A stretch of 64,000 bases of DNA from Phoronis australis (taxonomy: Eukaryota; Phoronida; Phoronidae), in the NCBI GenBank assembly GCA_002633005.1, contig NMRA01000075.1:575615-639614 (forward strand). The letters are read 5' to 3'. Shown here piece after piece: positions 35,296 to 47,541 of the stretch; the first letter of the stretch is position 1; every line of letters begins with the position of its first letter. Under the pieces are notes generated by a model. It was given only the letters and a program-made list of their open reading frames with translations. It did no database searches and had not been told where the DNA came from. A program made the translations under genes and the position numbers.

Positions 35296-35695
35296 TGCAC
35301 CTGTGGCAACTGTCATACAAACCCAGTTGCTGAAGAAAGTTAAAGTATGTTTTCAAGAGGTCGACAAGGTTGTTGCAAAACTTGATGAAGAAATGAAGCG
35401 TGACAACTTACACTGAAGAAAAAAAATTATTGTGGAGCATGGGGGTTTTAAACCTGTATGCATCAATCGTAATGTTTTGGAGACTGCATGGCTGCAATGC
35501 ATAAGTCAATACCCTGATGGCTATAACAGACCCATGGCTAAAAGGATGGGACTCATGGCCTACAGACAGTTCTAAAGATGGGTACACGGCCACTTAGGAC
35601 GTGTTGTCATTCCAGCATGCACAGTAGCCTGCCTCAGACCTTTCTACTTTCCGCCAGGAAATGAGGAGGGCTTTGAATTCCACGGATTTTCTTAA
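35296..35695 (+). pseudogene. P2X7-type cysteine-rich C-terminal domain, broken
   Basis: The region follows a splice-acceptor-like CCTGCAG and reads CTCGNCHTNPVAEES, then after a one-base frameshift VCFQEVDKVVAKLDEEM. It continues as IIVEHGGFKPVCINRNVLET and AWLQCISQYPDGYN, then MAYRQF-stop-RWVHGHLGRVVIPACTVA, ending FEFHGFS with a stop at 35693-35695. This is the order of the cytoplasmic zinc-binding ballast domain of P2X7 receptors: Cys motif, HxGF.PVC, AYRQF.RW and VVIPAC. The domain also occurs alone in many invertebrate proteins. Damage is the frameshift near 35340 and stops at 35414-35416 (TGA) and 35573-35575 (TAA). The receptor channel part is not seen. It could be a decayed gene or a processed/duplicated fragment. 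Confidence 0.75.
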
Positions 35696-36650
35696 TAGTT
35701 TCGTCCATTTATAGATATCAAAAGTTGTCTTACCTCTGGAATGCCAACTCCTGCACATAACCTATGTATTCTATTATTAAAAGTTGTAACTCAGGGACAA
35801 GCCTTATGTAATGCGGATGAGTTTCAAAAAGTTGAAGCGACAAATTCCGTACAAAAAACGTACATCCTAACAAACGAATGCAATCGCAGCGCAACCTCAG
35901 CGGTATGGAATTGAAGTTGGCATTCCGTGAATAGACTTCTGTGGTTTCATAATGGTAAATAATTGACACAGCGAGTAGCATTTATTGATGCTCGTACATG
36001 TATACTGTAGTAACATGGTCTTGACAAGTGTAATTTAACTAGGACATTGTCTTAGGTTAGGACTGAATCTCCTGCCCTCTTCTCATACAATAGAACTCTC
36101 TTATTCGGTAGTGCTTCGGTGAGAACTTTAGAAAGGTTATCGTTAATTCGGCAGTTACGCCTCCAAACAACCCTGGCTTTGATGAAATATCTCAGTCTCA
36201 CTGCATCCAACTTAGCGAGTTCAATTGTAATTCAGTGAGATGTCAACTAATACGACACAGCAACCAAATCTCAACCCAAAAGCTCCAGTATGCAATAGCT
36301 TTAGATGTCTATGACATGGTATAAAAACACAAAAAGTATGCACATGTGTAGGAAGTGGGAAATCTGGAGGGAGTGCTTGTATGTACCACTCACTCAAAAA
36401 TTCCCAAGAAAATGTTCGAATTCTGTGCAACTGATTAATCTGTCGTACAATTTGGTTGATGTAGTCGCAAGAAAAGACTGACGACCCAAACAGGAACATA
36501 CCCACTTAAGAAAGTCTTCCTATACCGGTGCAATGTATGGGACAGCAACATTTTAGTGCAAATCAAATATACCTAAAAAAGCTATTCCACAATATTTATA
36601 GTCGTTGTATTGAAGAAACATGGAAATATTTCTAGGGTCGGATACAGGAT
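35696..36650. other. Non-coding DNA, no gene recognised
   Basis: Unique sequence downstream of the P2X7-like pseudogene. A 94-codon minus-strand frame (36221-36505) shows no known domain. Confidence 0.35.
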
Positions 36651-36783
36651 TTTTAGTAAGGGGGGCCAGGGCACAGTATTAGCCAGGATTTTGGCTGTTA
36701 GACATTCGCTCCCCCGAACTGTAAAATGGAATCAGGGAAAGTTTAAGGTAAGCCATGGCCCCCTCTAAATCCGCCACTGGTTT
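36651..36783 (-). repeat. SINE-like repeat, copy 2
   Basis: This is the reverse complement of the 21058-21184 family: CCAGTGGCGGATTTAGAGGG, GGCCATGG, AGTTCGGGGG and AAATCCTGGCTAATA in the same order. Confidence 0.65.
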
Positions 36784-37989
36784 CAATATAAGAACACAGT
36801 ACATCACCAGATTTATCTATACAATCGTGACAGCCAAATGCCACACACAAAAGCTTTTTACAATTTACCACTATCAAAAATATAATCCAAAGCATTGGTA
36901 GTGACTGTCAAATATGTGACGCCAAGTAATTCTAGTGCTGTCCATTGACAAAGCAGCCAGTGTGTGTTTATCTGAATAACGGATACTCATCTGTGCCACA
37001 GCATCTTCCTTGGACACATCTGGAGCACCAGCAGTCGGCATTGGAGGCGCATCATTTTTTAAGCGAAACTCAAAAGTTAAAAAACAATTTAATCCAGAGA
37101 GTAGTCCATGGTTAAAGTAAAACACGACGATATCTAATTCCAAGTTTTCGCCTACTTTTCTAACCTTTAAGCAAAAGCCAAAACTAGAATTTAATTCAGT
37201 TTTTTTTTTTTTGAAGCAGATTACTTTAATAATCAAAACCTTGGAAATGAGTTACCATCGTGTTTTACTTTATTCATAGTCAGCATTCTTTCCAAAATAC
37301 ATGCATCTTTTGAGATCATCTTTATTTGTTGTGGCTTTTAGTTTTACTGATTCAGTCAAAACTAAATCTTTCATCGAAAACAACAGACTTTTAAACACTT
37401 GAGATCTACGGTGATTGTGAAAAAAAGATCGTTATTTGTTCAGGCACTGCGAAAGCGTCATGAATCAAAATTATCAAGGTAACCTACCTTTTTACAAGAC
37501 CAACTTTAACCTCCATGATTTGCTTGTCGTCGAAGCAGCTGTCCTCGAAATGGTCGAAGCATATTTCGGTTCCGACAGATGGCTGACTCGACAGTCATTT
37601 TCCAAAGACGAGCAGTGCACACGAACACGTGCCATTACGTGGCCAGATGCTTGCCTTACGGGAATTTAGATGGCTCACGCCTTCCACCGGGGTGGTGTTT
37701 GAGCAGTAAGGGCACACACACCGATGCACCGTTGCTACGGTAAAGTCGCGCGATTTTCGGACACTCAAAATTTATTCCTATAGAAAAATATTCGTTCTTG
37801 GACGAATCTAGCGAAACATCATTTTTGTGGTGCCCGAATTCGGCAGACCTCCAACTTTGGGCTTCCGTTCGTGTCCGAATTTCGTGGGTGTACATTATTT
37901 CGATGAATAGTCGTAGTATCAACATTGCTGGCTCGATCATTTGATAGCATTTTAATTGCAGGTCAATTAGACTCAAACGGTCTGCGCGA
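36784..37989. other. Mostly non-coding DNA; one 120-codon frame without known domain
   Basis: The minus-strand frame 36874-37236 has a part (APPMPTAGAPDVSKEDAVAQ) with a protein-like composition but no domain I can name. A 12-base T run lies near 37200-37212. Nothing else is recognised. Confidence 0.3.
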
Positions 37990-38375
37990 TTAATTTTTGA
38001 AAAAGTAACTTTCCCAATAAGAAATGTGCGTTGTCGACGCTCAAAGACCGTTCCTGACAAGTGTTGGTTCTTCTTTTCAAAAATGTGCTTTCTCAATATG
38101 AAATATTCGGCTTGCATTGCCGATGCTCAAAAACCGTTCTAGGCAAGTGACGGAATATTTTCAAAAATGCGCTATCCCACTTGAAATATCGGGCTGCGTT
38201 GTGAAAAAAAATGTTCCTGGTGACAAATAAACATGTAGGCTTTCCAATGGTTTGCGTTGTTGACGCACATGATACGTTCCAGACAACTGATTCTCTTTTG
38301 TAAAAATGCGTTTTCTCAATAACAAATATCGAGTTTGCGTTGTCGACGCACAAAGAGCGCCCCGATAGATGCTTT
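37990..38375. repeat. Degenerate minisatellite, about 80-bp unit, five copies
   Basis: Units begin near 37995, 38078, 38162, 38248 (partial) and 38301. Shared words are AAAAATGCG, TCTCAATAAGAAATAT, TTGCGTTGTCGACGC, CAAAGA and CGTTCC. The core TGCGTTGTCGACGCA is nearly self-complementary. Apparent minus-strand frames (37656-38117, 38093-38353) repeat FERRQRTF-like peptides because of this repeat and are not genes. Confidence 0.85.
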
Positions 38376-39599
38376 TTTAATGTGGTTTCCCAATAAAAAG
38401 CTGCTCTTGCGTATATAACGCCAAGATTGAACGGTCTTTGTTCGTCGTGTACTGTGATATAATGGCAGTGAAATGCATCGCAGGATATGATCTAGTTTTT
38501 GTTCCCCATTATCATTTCACGGTGTCAAAGGTCAACTTTTCGCGGATATTTTTAGTTTCGCTTTTTTAAAATAACTAAAGATACAATTATACGTTAATTT
38601 GAATACAACACATTCAAATAGCAATCCCTTGAAGGTTTTATTGCAATTTAACATACTTGGACCTTGCAAATTACACTTTAAGAGGCTGGACCAGAGTCTC
38701 GTAAAAATTTAGCTGCCATCCCCGAAAAGCTGCTTGTCGATTACCGTTTGGGAATACATCAGCGAACACGCTCAGACGTGTAAAGTTCACAATATTCACT
38801 TTCAAGGTTATGTAGGATCTCATCGACTAGTCTACATTGTATACATTAATAAGATATCTACAGCTGTAGAATGTAACTCGGCGAAAGTATATATTTTCTG
38901 AGAGCAGAAATTCTGTAGAACCTTATTATTGGCTCTATACCAATATGCCATCAACGAGGTCACGTGACCATGCTTTATAGTAAAATTTAGCTAAAAAGAA
39001 TGGTACATTCATTGCATAGCAAGAGAATCATTTTCCTCTGATATAAATGTTAGCGATAATATCTCAAAAATATTGCTAGAGTTTTCTAAATTGTCGTTTC
39101 ATTTTCAATTTATGCATTTGTTTCATAAAAATCACCTTACACCTATTTTTGATATCTAATCACGCAACAGTGGAGCACTTCACCGCTGGCTATAGCACAG
39201 TTATTGCAGGACCGTATCATCATATTCACGCGTGCGCGATAACATGAAGTTTTGAAGTGGTGAAAAGTCCACAGTGATTCACATTCTTCTTTGAACATTT
39301 GTGTAACTTTTCGCCTAATTACGCGACCGTTATTTGCCAGTCTGAAATGATTAACCAGTTCCGAAATAGGAATCAAAACCAGGATTTTCTTCTGAGCACT
39401 ACATGTATGCGGTGAGTCTGTACATGCGCACATAACGTTCACCTCAGAGGCCGAAGGGAGCACAGAGCAGTTGTTACTGGGTTTTCCTACCAAAACACGT
39501 GTCGATGGACTCGTCACTCTTTCTTCACTGTATAGAAAGAATGAAAAGTTTCGAGTCATTTCATATCGCAAGCCCTTGAGATGAGCACAGGAACTTTGT
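38376..39599. other. Non-coding DNA; 157-codon frame of unknown meaning
   Basis: A minus-strand frame at 39143-39616 starts with ATG (MEGTEIQSSC) and overlaps the end of a dispersed repeat. It has many cysteines but no domain I recognise. I see no other feature. Confidence 0.3.
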
Positions 39600-39905
39600 A
39601 TTTCTGTCCCTTCCATTGCTACTGAAAAGCAAATAGGCTAAGAAAAAGGGACGAAAAGACACAAAATCATACCACTTTTCACCCCAAAATCACCACCTTC
39701 CTGCCGATGCCCGACGATCGCCAAAATTCGATTCTGAAAGAAAATTTCCTACATATTCCAAAAACGTGGCACTTAAGTACTGTTAACCAACTATTTTTTG
39801 CAATTCTTGATTCGTTGAGGGCTACCTGAAGCCGATTTCTCGGACCTGCTATGCCAAATGCAACAGGGTGCCGCCATCTTGAAGAAGAGTGCAGGCTACA
39901 GCCGA
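39600..39905 (-). repeat. 300-bp dispersed repeat, copy 1
   Basis: In reverse complement this matches 55690-55995: CTTCTTCAAGATGG, GCATTTG, GAATCGGCTTCAGGTAGCCC, AGAATTGCAAAA, then TTTTGGGGTGAA and TTTCTTAGC. Both copies hold a short ATG frame ending at an AG/GTAGCC junction that looks like a splice donor. It could be a duplicated promoter plus first exon, or a MITE. Confidence 0.6.
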
Positions 39906-40660
39906 GCAAGGTTTTTTTCGTATTCTACATAAATAACTCGTGTTTATGTTTATGACAATTTACTGAGATATGAAGGAGCTCATCGCTTTGCGTTGAAAGA
40001 GATTGTGTTCCGTAATGGTTTTTTTTAGACATTTCGCTTGTCGCAGACAGAGGCAGATTGCTTTTGTTTGCACTTGCTTTGGGTCGATACGGATGAAAAT
40101 TTTATGATAGTAATTTGGACGTACCAGAACTTGAGGTTGTAAAAAGGATTGTATTTGATTGCATGCCACTTCGCTTGTTTGTCTACACTCTTTCCAACTA
40201 GAACGTTAAACTTAAAACACATTAGTGGTTAATACTGTCAAACCCGTAATTTACACAATCGTTGTGCGAGAGCCTGTGTAGTTCTCGTTGGTTTTACTAT
40301 TATCCGGTAGGTGTCACCACAACACGGTTTATTAAACCGCCAGTTGTGTTCCTAAACTAGTGCTCTGGTTGCCTATGTGGAGTTTTAAGCAAGAATTACT
40401 CCACAAACTCATTAAACGGGACCGTAAGAATTGCACGTTGTCCCAAAGGCGTATATCAATCGAATCGAATAATTTGCAACATGAGGCGAGAGAACAAATT
40501 GAATAATGAAATCGTGCATTCGGAGCTGTCAACGGAGGCCTCAGTATTAATGTTCCCTGAAGAGCCTGCAGCCAAAATTACTGTATTCAGTTTGCTTTTA
40601 GTCATCAGTACGGATCTCTGCTGTACATCTCGTCCCCGAGTTTATGCGCAGCGCTGCTGT
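39906..40660. other. Non-coding DNA, no gene recognised
   Basis: AT-rich unique sequence with no repeat shared elsewhere in the window. Confidence 0.35.
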
Positions 40661-41084
40661 GCGTGAACTTGGAATCCTGTTTAATCTCAAGATTAAGCGG
40701 AATTGAGTGCTGCGTGAACTTGGAATTGAATATTCAGTAAGGCAAAAAGGTGAAATTTTTGTTCGGGGAAAATAATTCTTGTAATCATTGGCCTCGCGAT
40801 CAACCATTTTACCCTTTATCGCAACTTGTGCCGCTGAACCGTAGGAATATGTGAATGGCTAAATCGATTATTGTTTTGGTGAAACTGATCCCCTGCAGTT
40901 GAAAAGGTTGGTTAACATTAACATTATTTTATTCAAATGTAACTTGATTTATTGCAGTGCAAATTTTTATGAACATGAATGTGAATATTTGAGTGAACTT
41001 GTCAAGTTGCCTGTCGTATTCCAAGTTCACCTAACACTCACTTCTTCTTCTTCTTGAGATTAAGCAGGATTCCAATTTCACCGC
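40661..41084. mobile_element. 424-bp element with imperfect terminal inverted repeats
   Basis: GTGAACTTGGAATCCTGTTT (40663 on) is mirrored by AGCAGGATTCCAATTTCAC ending at 41082. A second internal pair, GTGAACTTGGAATTGAATAT (about 40713) and the reverse complement of TATTCCAAGTTCACC (about 41017-41031), extends the symmetry. No coding capacity is seen. Other copies were not found here. Confidence 0.65.
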
Positions 41085-42246
41085 GTATAGCCATTACGAC
41101 TTTGGGAAACTGGATAATAAGCTGTTCGTAGAATGACGTTTAGCCAAAAGACGAAGGGTGATTCAGACCTCTGAAGTGGACCAGAAATCATCAACAGACA
41201 GCATGAAGATACATCCCACAAGAGTAAGCTGTCTTGACTTGGTCGTATTTAGGTTATGTAAATCCTTTGAAAAACGTCTAAATTTGGCTAATTGCGGAGT
41301 GTCCAAGGTTAGAAATGATTGATCGGACTTACATGAGATGTTCATACGCTAGGCTGTTCTTCAATTTAAACGTTTTTAGGAATAATTCCATTTTTGCACG
41401 AGGGGCTACCAAAACTGGGTTTTTAATGATTTTTATGAAAAATTGTAAAAGTTACAAAAAACGAAACGATGTTTTAGAACAGAGATCCCATGTTGAACAT
41501 TTACATACGAATTTCGGCCAAGCTATTTCGTGTAAGTTTCATATGACTTTACCTTTTCATTTTTGCTAAATCTTGCATGTAACCAATTAATAAGAGATTT
41601 ATTTCAAGTAAAAAGGCAAATTCTATAGGCATGCTGCTAAATGTATTAAGTTTTTCATATTTAATTTCAGATATTGGGTAAATGCACAACTCCCTCGATA
41701 AGGTCCAATGTACTCAACCTAATAACTCGCCTCTGATAAAGCTCAACTTTAGGTGCCTTCTACTGCTTCAACATGGGCATCTTGAAATACACACATGTAT
41801 AGATGTAGTCTTGTTTGGAAACGCGACTGAAGTAAATTTATGTTACATGTAGGCGGCTTGGTGTACACTCGCTCATACCCACTGTACAATTTCCCGTCTT
41901 CCGGTGTGTGCGGTTGTAAAGCAAATTGCCAATAGACATTACAAACAAACAAGTTAAGGTGCTAGCTATATTTTGAGGGCACATTTCTTATCCTCAGGCA
42001 TTTGGTACAACGAGCGTGATGGAAGGGTAACAAACAATGGAATAAACTGTGACAGGTGGTAGAAGACCATGCAGCAGAGAGTGCGAATGTACGTGTATCA
42101 CACGGTAGGAAGCCCGCAAGCGTAACGGAACAGAGCCGGCGTGCGGTACACACCTGTGAGCTCATTCAGCACAGGTTTTGCGTGACAGATCAAGAGAGAC
42201 TACAAATCTTTAACCGAAACGAGTCTTTTCCTACAAAGCTGGCGTT
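41085..42246. other. Non-coding DNA, no gene recognised
   Basis: No repeat or domain recognised. Short frames only. Confidence 0.35.
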
Positions 42247-42652
42247 CTGGGCCCAGTCTTGACTCTTTTTACTCGAAATGGAACTCGAAATTGCGTTTGG
42301 CATTTTTTACTCTACTTTTGTAGGAACTCAAGATAAGTGTCTATTATTCTATGCTCGAGTACGTAATGACTTACGTGGATGATTTATTAGTCCTAGTTTG
42401 CAGTTAATAAATCCAACATTAAAGCTAAAAGTTTGAGTTTAAATTTGAAATTTCGAGTTTTTACTGGAGTTTGTAGCACGAAAATAAGAGTCTTTAACTG
42501 CAAACTTGGACTATAAACCAATATGCATGAAATATAATTATTCAACCACAGTTTGATAACCACTCATCTTGAGTTCGCGCAAAAGGAGCAGAGAAATTGA
42601 CAAAAATAGTTTCGAGTTCGTTTCGAGTAGAAAGATTAGATACCGGGCCCTG
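42247..42652 (+). mobile_element. Foldback MITE, copy B
   Basis: The left end CTGGGCCCAGTCT and right end TACCGGGCCCTG mirror each other. The arms include TTTTTACTCGAAATGGAACT and its counterpart AGTTCGTTTCGAGTAGAAAG. It has the same orientation as copy A. Confidence 0.8.
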
Positions 42653-43710
42653 ACTGCCTTCTGGCGGGTTAATGAATTTCAATATTTCGAAAGTCAGCTA
42701 TTCAATATTACATCAGCGTGACAGTGTTTTAAAGCCCCAAAGTGGTTCGCTTAAGAAGTCAGCATTTGACAGCCAAACAGCTGCAAAATGCGCGGCCGCG
42801 TTAAGTGGAACGCGTCCATTCCGCCCACTGCTGTTCTTGCAGTAGTGACAAGTCACAAAGGCGTTTCCCAATAGATGGTGCTGATACTAATTGCTTTCTA
42901 AACATCAATCAATCACACAGAGTCCGAATGCTATTTTGTGGCGAATCTGAATATCCAAAGTACTTCGTTCTGTTAATTAATGAAAAGTAATGCCATCTGA
43001 TCCTTTCACAGTGGTACCTGTCGTAACAATAGTAAAGAATGTACCCGTGTTATAGTTTTTAACGACAAACAACTTTTCTTTTGGCTGGAAAAGTTCGATT
43101 TCCGGAGGATGTAGATCTGAGTATGTATAATTTAAGGTAAAAGAGACTGAGGTGGGATTTTTGAATCCACCTATTGTATTCGGAAAAATTACGCAAGAAC
43201 CAATGACGACACACTTAGTTGTCGCCTGAGAACGATGTCTCCCAGTTCGCGCGGTGTCCCCCTTACTTTTCGCCACCTATGAGGTACATGCATATCGGAA
43301 GTACGTGGCTTAATTGTTTAGTTGTTTTGGGTAGACAATTTTGTATTCATTCGTATTCAGTAGCTGTGGCTCCCTGTTTGGTAGGGACACCGACTGATTC
43401 GTCGGCAACGACCCCTAATGAGAAGAATCGATTACACATGTCTCATCTGTCAGATAATTAATCGGATACAGTCGATGTTTTTTGTCTACTGCCGCTGACA
43501 TTTTTGCGGTTCATTGGGTCGCCTCTAGGAATTCCTGGCGTCTACATGATTTGCATCTGAATGCCAACTGACGCAACGAACATACATGTATAGCAGTGAG
43601 GTTGAGTGACCTTGTTCTCTAAAACGGAACAATGAGATGACCACTCAGTGGAACATATTGGTTCTTGTGGATAATAGAATGGCAAAAATCACATTCCACA
43701 GGAACTATCG
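42653..43710. other. Non-coding DNA; weak exon-like frame on the minus strand
   Basis: The minus-strand frame 42977-43276 (99 codons) reads FKNPTSVSFTLNYTYSDLHP and LFVVKNYNTGTFFTIVTTGT, with a protein-like composition. A possible acceptor TTCTCAG lies at its upstream side. I recognise no family. Confidence 0.25.
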
Positions 43711-43806
43711 CCATCATTACCACCATCACCATCGTCATCATCATATCATTATCATCATGACCATCATCATCATCATCGTCGTCGTCATCAACTTCAATCA
43801 TCATGG
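43711..43806. repeat. CAT/ATC triplet-rich simple repeat
   Basis: Imperfect CCATCATTACCACCATCACC-type triplets. Both strands appear to encode His-rich or Asp-rich peptides, which is a by-product of the repeat. Confidence 0.9.
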
Positions 43807-46800
43807 CGTTATCGATATCGCCGTGGTTATTATGACCATCGAGCCGTTGTTTATTAGACAGATGACGTTCATAACGTACAACCAACATAACAAGTACGAA
43901 ATGTTTACATTGGTGGATCTAGGATATTGCAAGGGTAGGGGGAAATCAACCCTAACCATAAAAACGGATGACTACATTTTTCTCGGTCCTACCCGGGGCT
44001 CAGTCCTCCACAAATCTGTTTGTAGGTTTATAATGTGTGTATTTCCATAACTAATTCCCCAAGAAATGATAGAAAGAAGGTGTCGTACAAACAGCTTCAG
44101 CCTCCTGAACACATCAAAACACTCTAATAACTAAAGTCCGCTGTTCGGCATCAGATATTCATGTATATGCTAGCTGGTTTGCTTTTCTGCCAATAGGTGA
44201 CATGTAAGTTTGCTGTGGCTGAAGAACGACATGACTGATTTGCTGTTCGTCATTGACGTACTTGATGAACCACAAAGCACACGTTCATTGATTGATCATT
44301 CTACAACTAATTCGCGTGGAAATTGTAAGTGCATTTCTAGGAGAATCAAGGGCAATTGCATGACACCGCGGTCATTATACTGTATGTATGCATTAGATAA
44401 ACAAAATACTCTTCAGTCCCATGCCGTTGTTCCTAAAGAAAGAACAAGTTTGGAGGAGCTCGGCTCCCAATAATGAGATTGTATTATAACCCAAGCTTAG
44501 ATTTTGCCCACTTTATTTTTGAAAAAAGCAATTAGTTATGTATTTCTGCTAAACTTATCTGGTTTAAGTGGGCATTGTGTTAAACTTTTTTAAAGTGACG
44601 TGTAAGGCCGCCCTAGGGCAGGATTCTTCTTATGTAAAATTACGTAGTACAGGTTGTAAATGACTATTATATTGTGGAACATGTGACATAATAATATGTG
44701 TCTACTTCTATCAAACTACTCAGGTGTTTCACTGACATTCTTTCCGTGATTCTTTTCGGAATTTTATAAAAATCTTGATGTTTGACATTACATGAGCTGT
44801 ACGTGAGACATCGCACCGGAAGTGACGTCCCCATTCCTATTACTACTTCTTCAGGATCTGAAGTGCTCGCTACATGTACTTTTCTTAGAGCATGTAAGTT
44901 CCCAAAGAATGGGATTTGTGGCAAGACTTTTCAAAGCAAAACACATAAATCATGAAGATTGTTCGCCTGTTCCAAAATTTGTAAGACCCTTATCGTAAAC
45001 AGTATCTAACTACAATAAGCACCAGGCTAATTGCTGACAGACACATCAGACCTAACTCCAAAACCACACATGAATGGATGGAACTACTTTTGACCAGCTG
45101 CATCAGTTTAATAAACAATGTAGGTTATAAAAACCAAAAGGACAGTTTATAACCAAGCTTTCTGTGGTAAATGCGAACACCGTGGATTATATACATGAAC
45201 CAATGAGACAACTGAAAACACGAAATACCAGTTTTAACATATACTCAGAATCGCATTATTATTGATACAAATGTTAAACAAAGCATTGCACAACGCCAAC
45301 GGAAAAATTCAAAACCTACAGATTAAATTAGGACTCAGGAAAGTACAAGAAATAACAGTAAAATCAAATACCGCTTGTAGTTCTAACAACTAAGCTTTTA
45401 TAAAATAAACAATCTCCGTTTCTTCAAAACTTGTTTATACAAGAAATAGAGGCGAGCAACTAATGAGACACAATTTGAATCAAAGTTTCAGGAACTGAAT
45501 TGTAAAACTTTAACATTCATCAGAGGTAATTGCAAACAATGATCAAAATAGTATGGATGCAGAAGAGCTGTAGCTGTATTTCACTTAACATGAATTTAAG
45601 TAGAAGTTCCAATGTTTACTATTACTACTAGTAATGATAATGAGGGTGTCGGTAAGTTGACGCTTTCTAAGTTATAAACGTAACAGCTGTCCGAGATCTG
45701 TACTATTGTAGCTAGAGACCAGGCGAGTTTTTGTCATGTCCTTGGCAGATTCAGAACAACGACTGTTCTGCGTACGACTGGACACAGCGCATCCATTAAG
45801 ACTCCGTTGTAACTGCCCACACAAATGACACAATACTGTTTTCTTTTAGACATATTTGTGCTTAATAAAATCGTTATGGATGTACGTACTTGTGGTACGC
45901 TGGCCACAAGCAGCCTGTTAATAACTAATCGATAGTATTTAGCGTGGGTACTGCGCTTCCATGTACGACAAATTAGCTTACTTCCGGCAAAAAGAAACGT
46001 ATATTTGTTTAATTACTCACTGCAAAACGCCGTTGAAAAGTCGCCCTAGTGTGTTTATAAGTGTTCAGAAATCTTTGTTTAACCTGGATGTTGCGAGATT
46101 CAACTAACTGCATCAGCTAAATATTTGGGGCTCAATCCCTCTGCTTACTAATACACGATCGTTTATTATTCACATGTACAATGTAGGTGAACCGCACAAA
46201 GTAAAGTACTGTACTGATTCCCGTCTTTTAGCGATAGCGTTCCCTCCTTCCAAAACTCGCGGCAAAAAACGCGTCTAGAGACGGAGATATAAAGCGTGAC
46301 GATTAAGGGAAGGGATGAACAGCTCACACTACCGTGAGCCCCGGATTTCTGGGTGCGGCGGCACTGATTGTTACAAACATTATAAAACAATCAACAGAAA
46401 GGAATGAATATGCACGGGCGGCTCAGCACTGAANCCCCCCCCCCCCCCCAGCTCGTGATATGTCTCGTAATTTGTAACAGTGTCTTGAAGTACATCGCTT
46501 CCCCGTTTCGTGACTCAATCTGCACCATAGGCCTTCGTATAAATTAAGAATCAAATTACACTGTAGTAATGAAGCAGCGAACATTATTCAATGCGGAATT
46601 CAGACATTTTTTAAGTTTTAATTGCGTACTTTACACATTTATCTGCAATTTGTTGATTATTTTGGAAATAGCGTACATGTATATTACTATAAAATCGTTC
46701 AATTTATTGTCTACGGTAACCTTAAATTTACACCAGGGACGACCATAATTTGGTTCAAAGGTCATTGGTTTTACCTTAGTGGTGTGATAGGGGCATTCAC

Positions 46801-47160
46801 CTGGAACTGTAGTGATCGGGATTAGAATTAAAGTCCAGCTGAAAACGGCCAATTTCTTATTATTGCGTTTATCCGGTCAACAGGTTCATGATTACCGCGA
46901 TGAAGGCGACGACCGATAGTACAGCTGGCCTACCGCCAACCATGACCCTGACATGCCAAAACAACGCTACACGGAACTCGGCTGTTCCAAGAACGTATTG
47001 TACAAAAGCGTTCTCATTCGCCTGCATCATCCCCTATACCTTTCGCAAGATCGTCATTTATGTTCATGAGTCTCATCCACACAATGCATAGACGATGCCG
47101 ATGTGCAGACAAAATCCAGACCAATGCAGTTCTGAGTCAAGAAACCGCAAACAATAGGCA
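43807..47160. other. Non-coding DNA with one N beside a C run
   Basis: No gene or repeat family recognised. An N at 46434 precedes a C homopolymer of about 16 bases (46435-46450), a typical sequencing weakness. Confidence 0.4.
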
Positions 47161-47541
47161 CCAGGGCCTGGAATCTGATCTTTGTACTCGATACGAACCC
47201 GAAATTAGTTTTTGGCAATTTCTCTGCTACTTTTGTCCGAACTCAAGATAAGTGGTCATTAGCCTGTGCTCGAATACATTTTAGTTTACGCATATGATTT
47301 TCTAGTCCAAGTTTGCACTTGATGACCCTTATATTCGTTCTACAAACTCGAATAAAAATTCAAAATTTCGAGTTCAGCCTTGATTTTGGATTTATCAACT
47401 GCATACTAGAACTAAAAAGTTATCCACGTAAGCCATAGTGTACTCGATCATACGCTGTTGAGTTCGCACAAAAGTAGAGTAAAACATGCCAAACATAATG
47501 CCGAATTCCATTTCGAGTAAAAAGATTCGAATCCAGGCTCA
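47161..47541 (-). mobile_element. Foldback MITE, copy C
   Basis: In reverse complement it follows copies A and B: GATTCGAATCTTTTTACTCG, AAATGGAATTCGGCATTATG, GCTTACGTGGATAA, then TTATCTTGAGTTCG and CCAGGCCCTGG. The opposite orientation confirms that it is an independent insertion. Confidence 0.8.

Noticed and set aside
37656-38353. Overlapping minus-strand frames with repeated FERRQ-like peptides
   Set aside because: They are by-products of the ~80-bp minisatellite.
39143-39616. 157-codon ATG frame, cysteine-containing
   Set aside because: No domain, overlaps the edge of a dispersed repeat, and length is within chance for the window; kept only as a remark.
43637-44050. His-rich 137-codon frame that might bind metal
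   Set aside because: Histidines come from CAT triplet repeats and the opposite strand is equally open.
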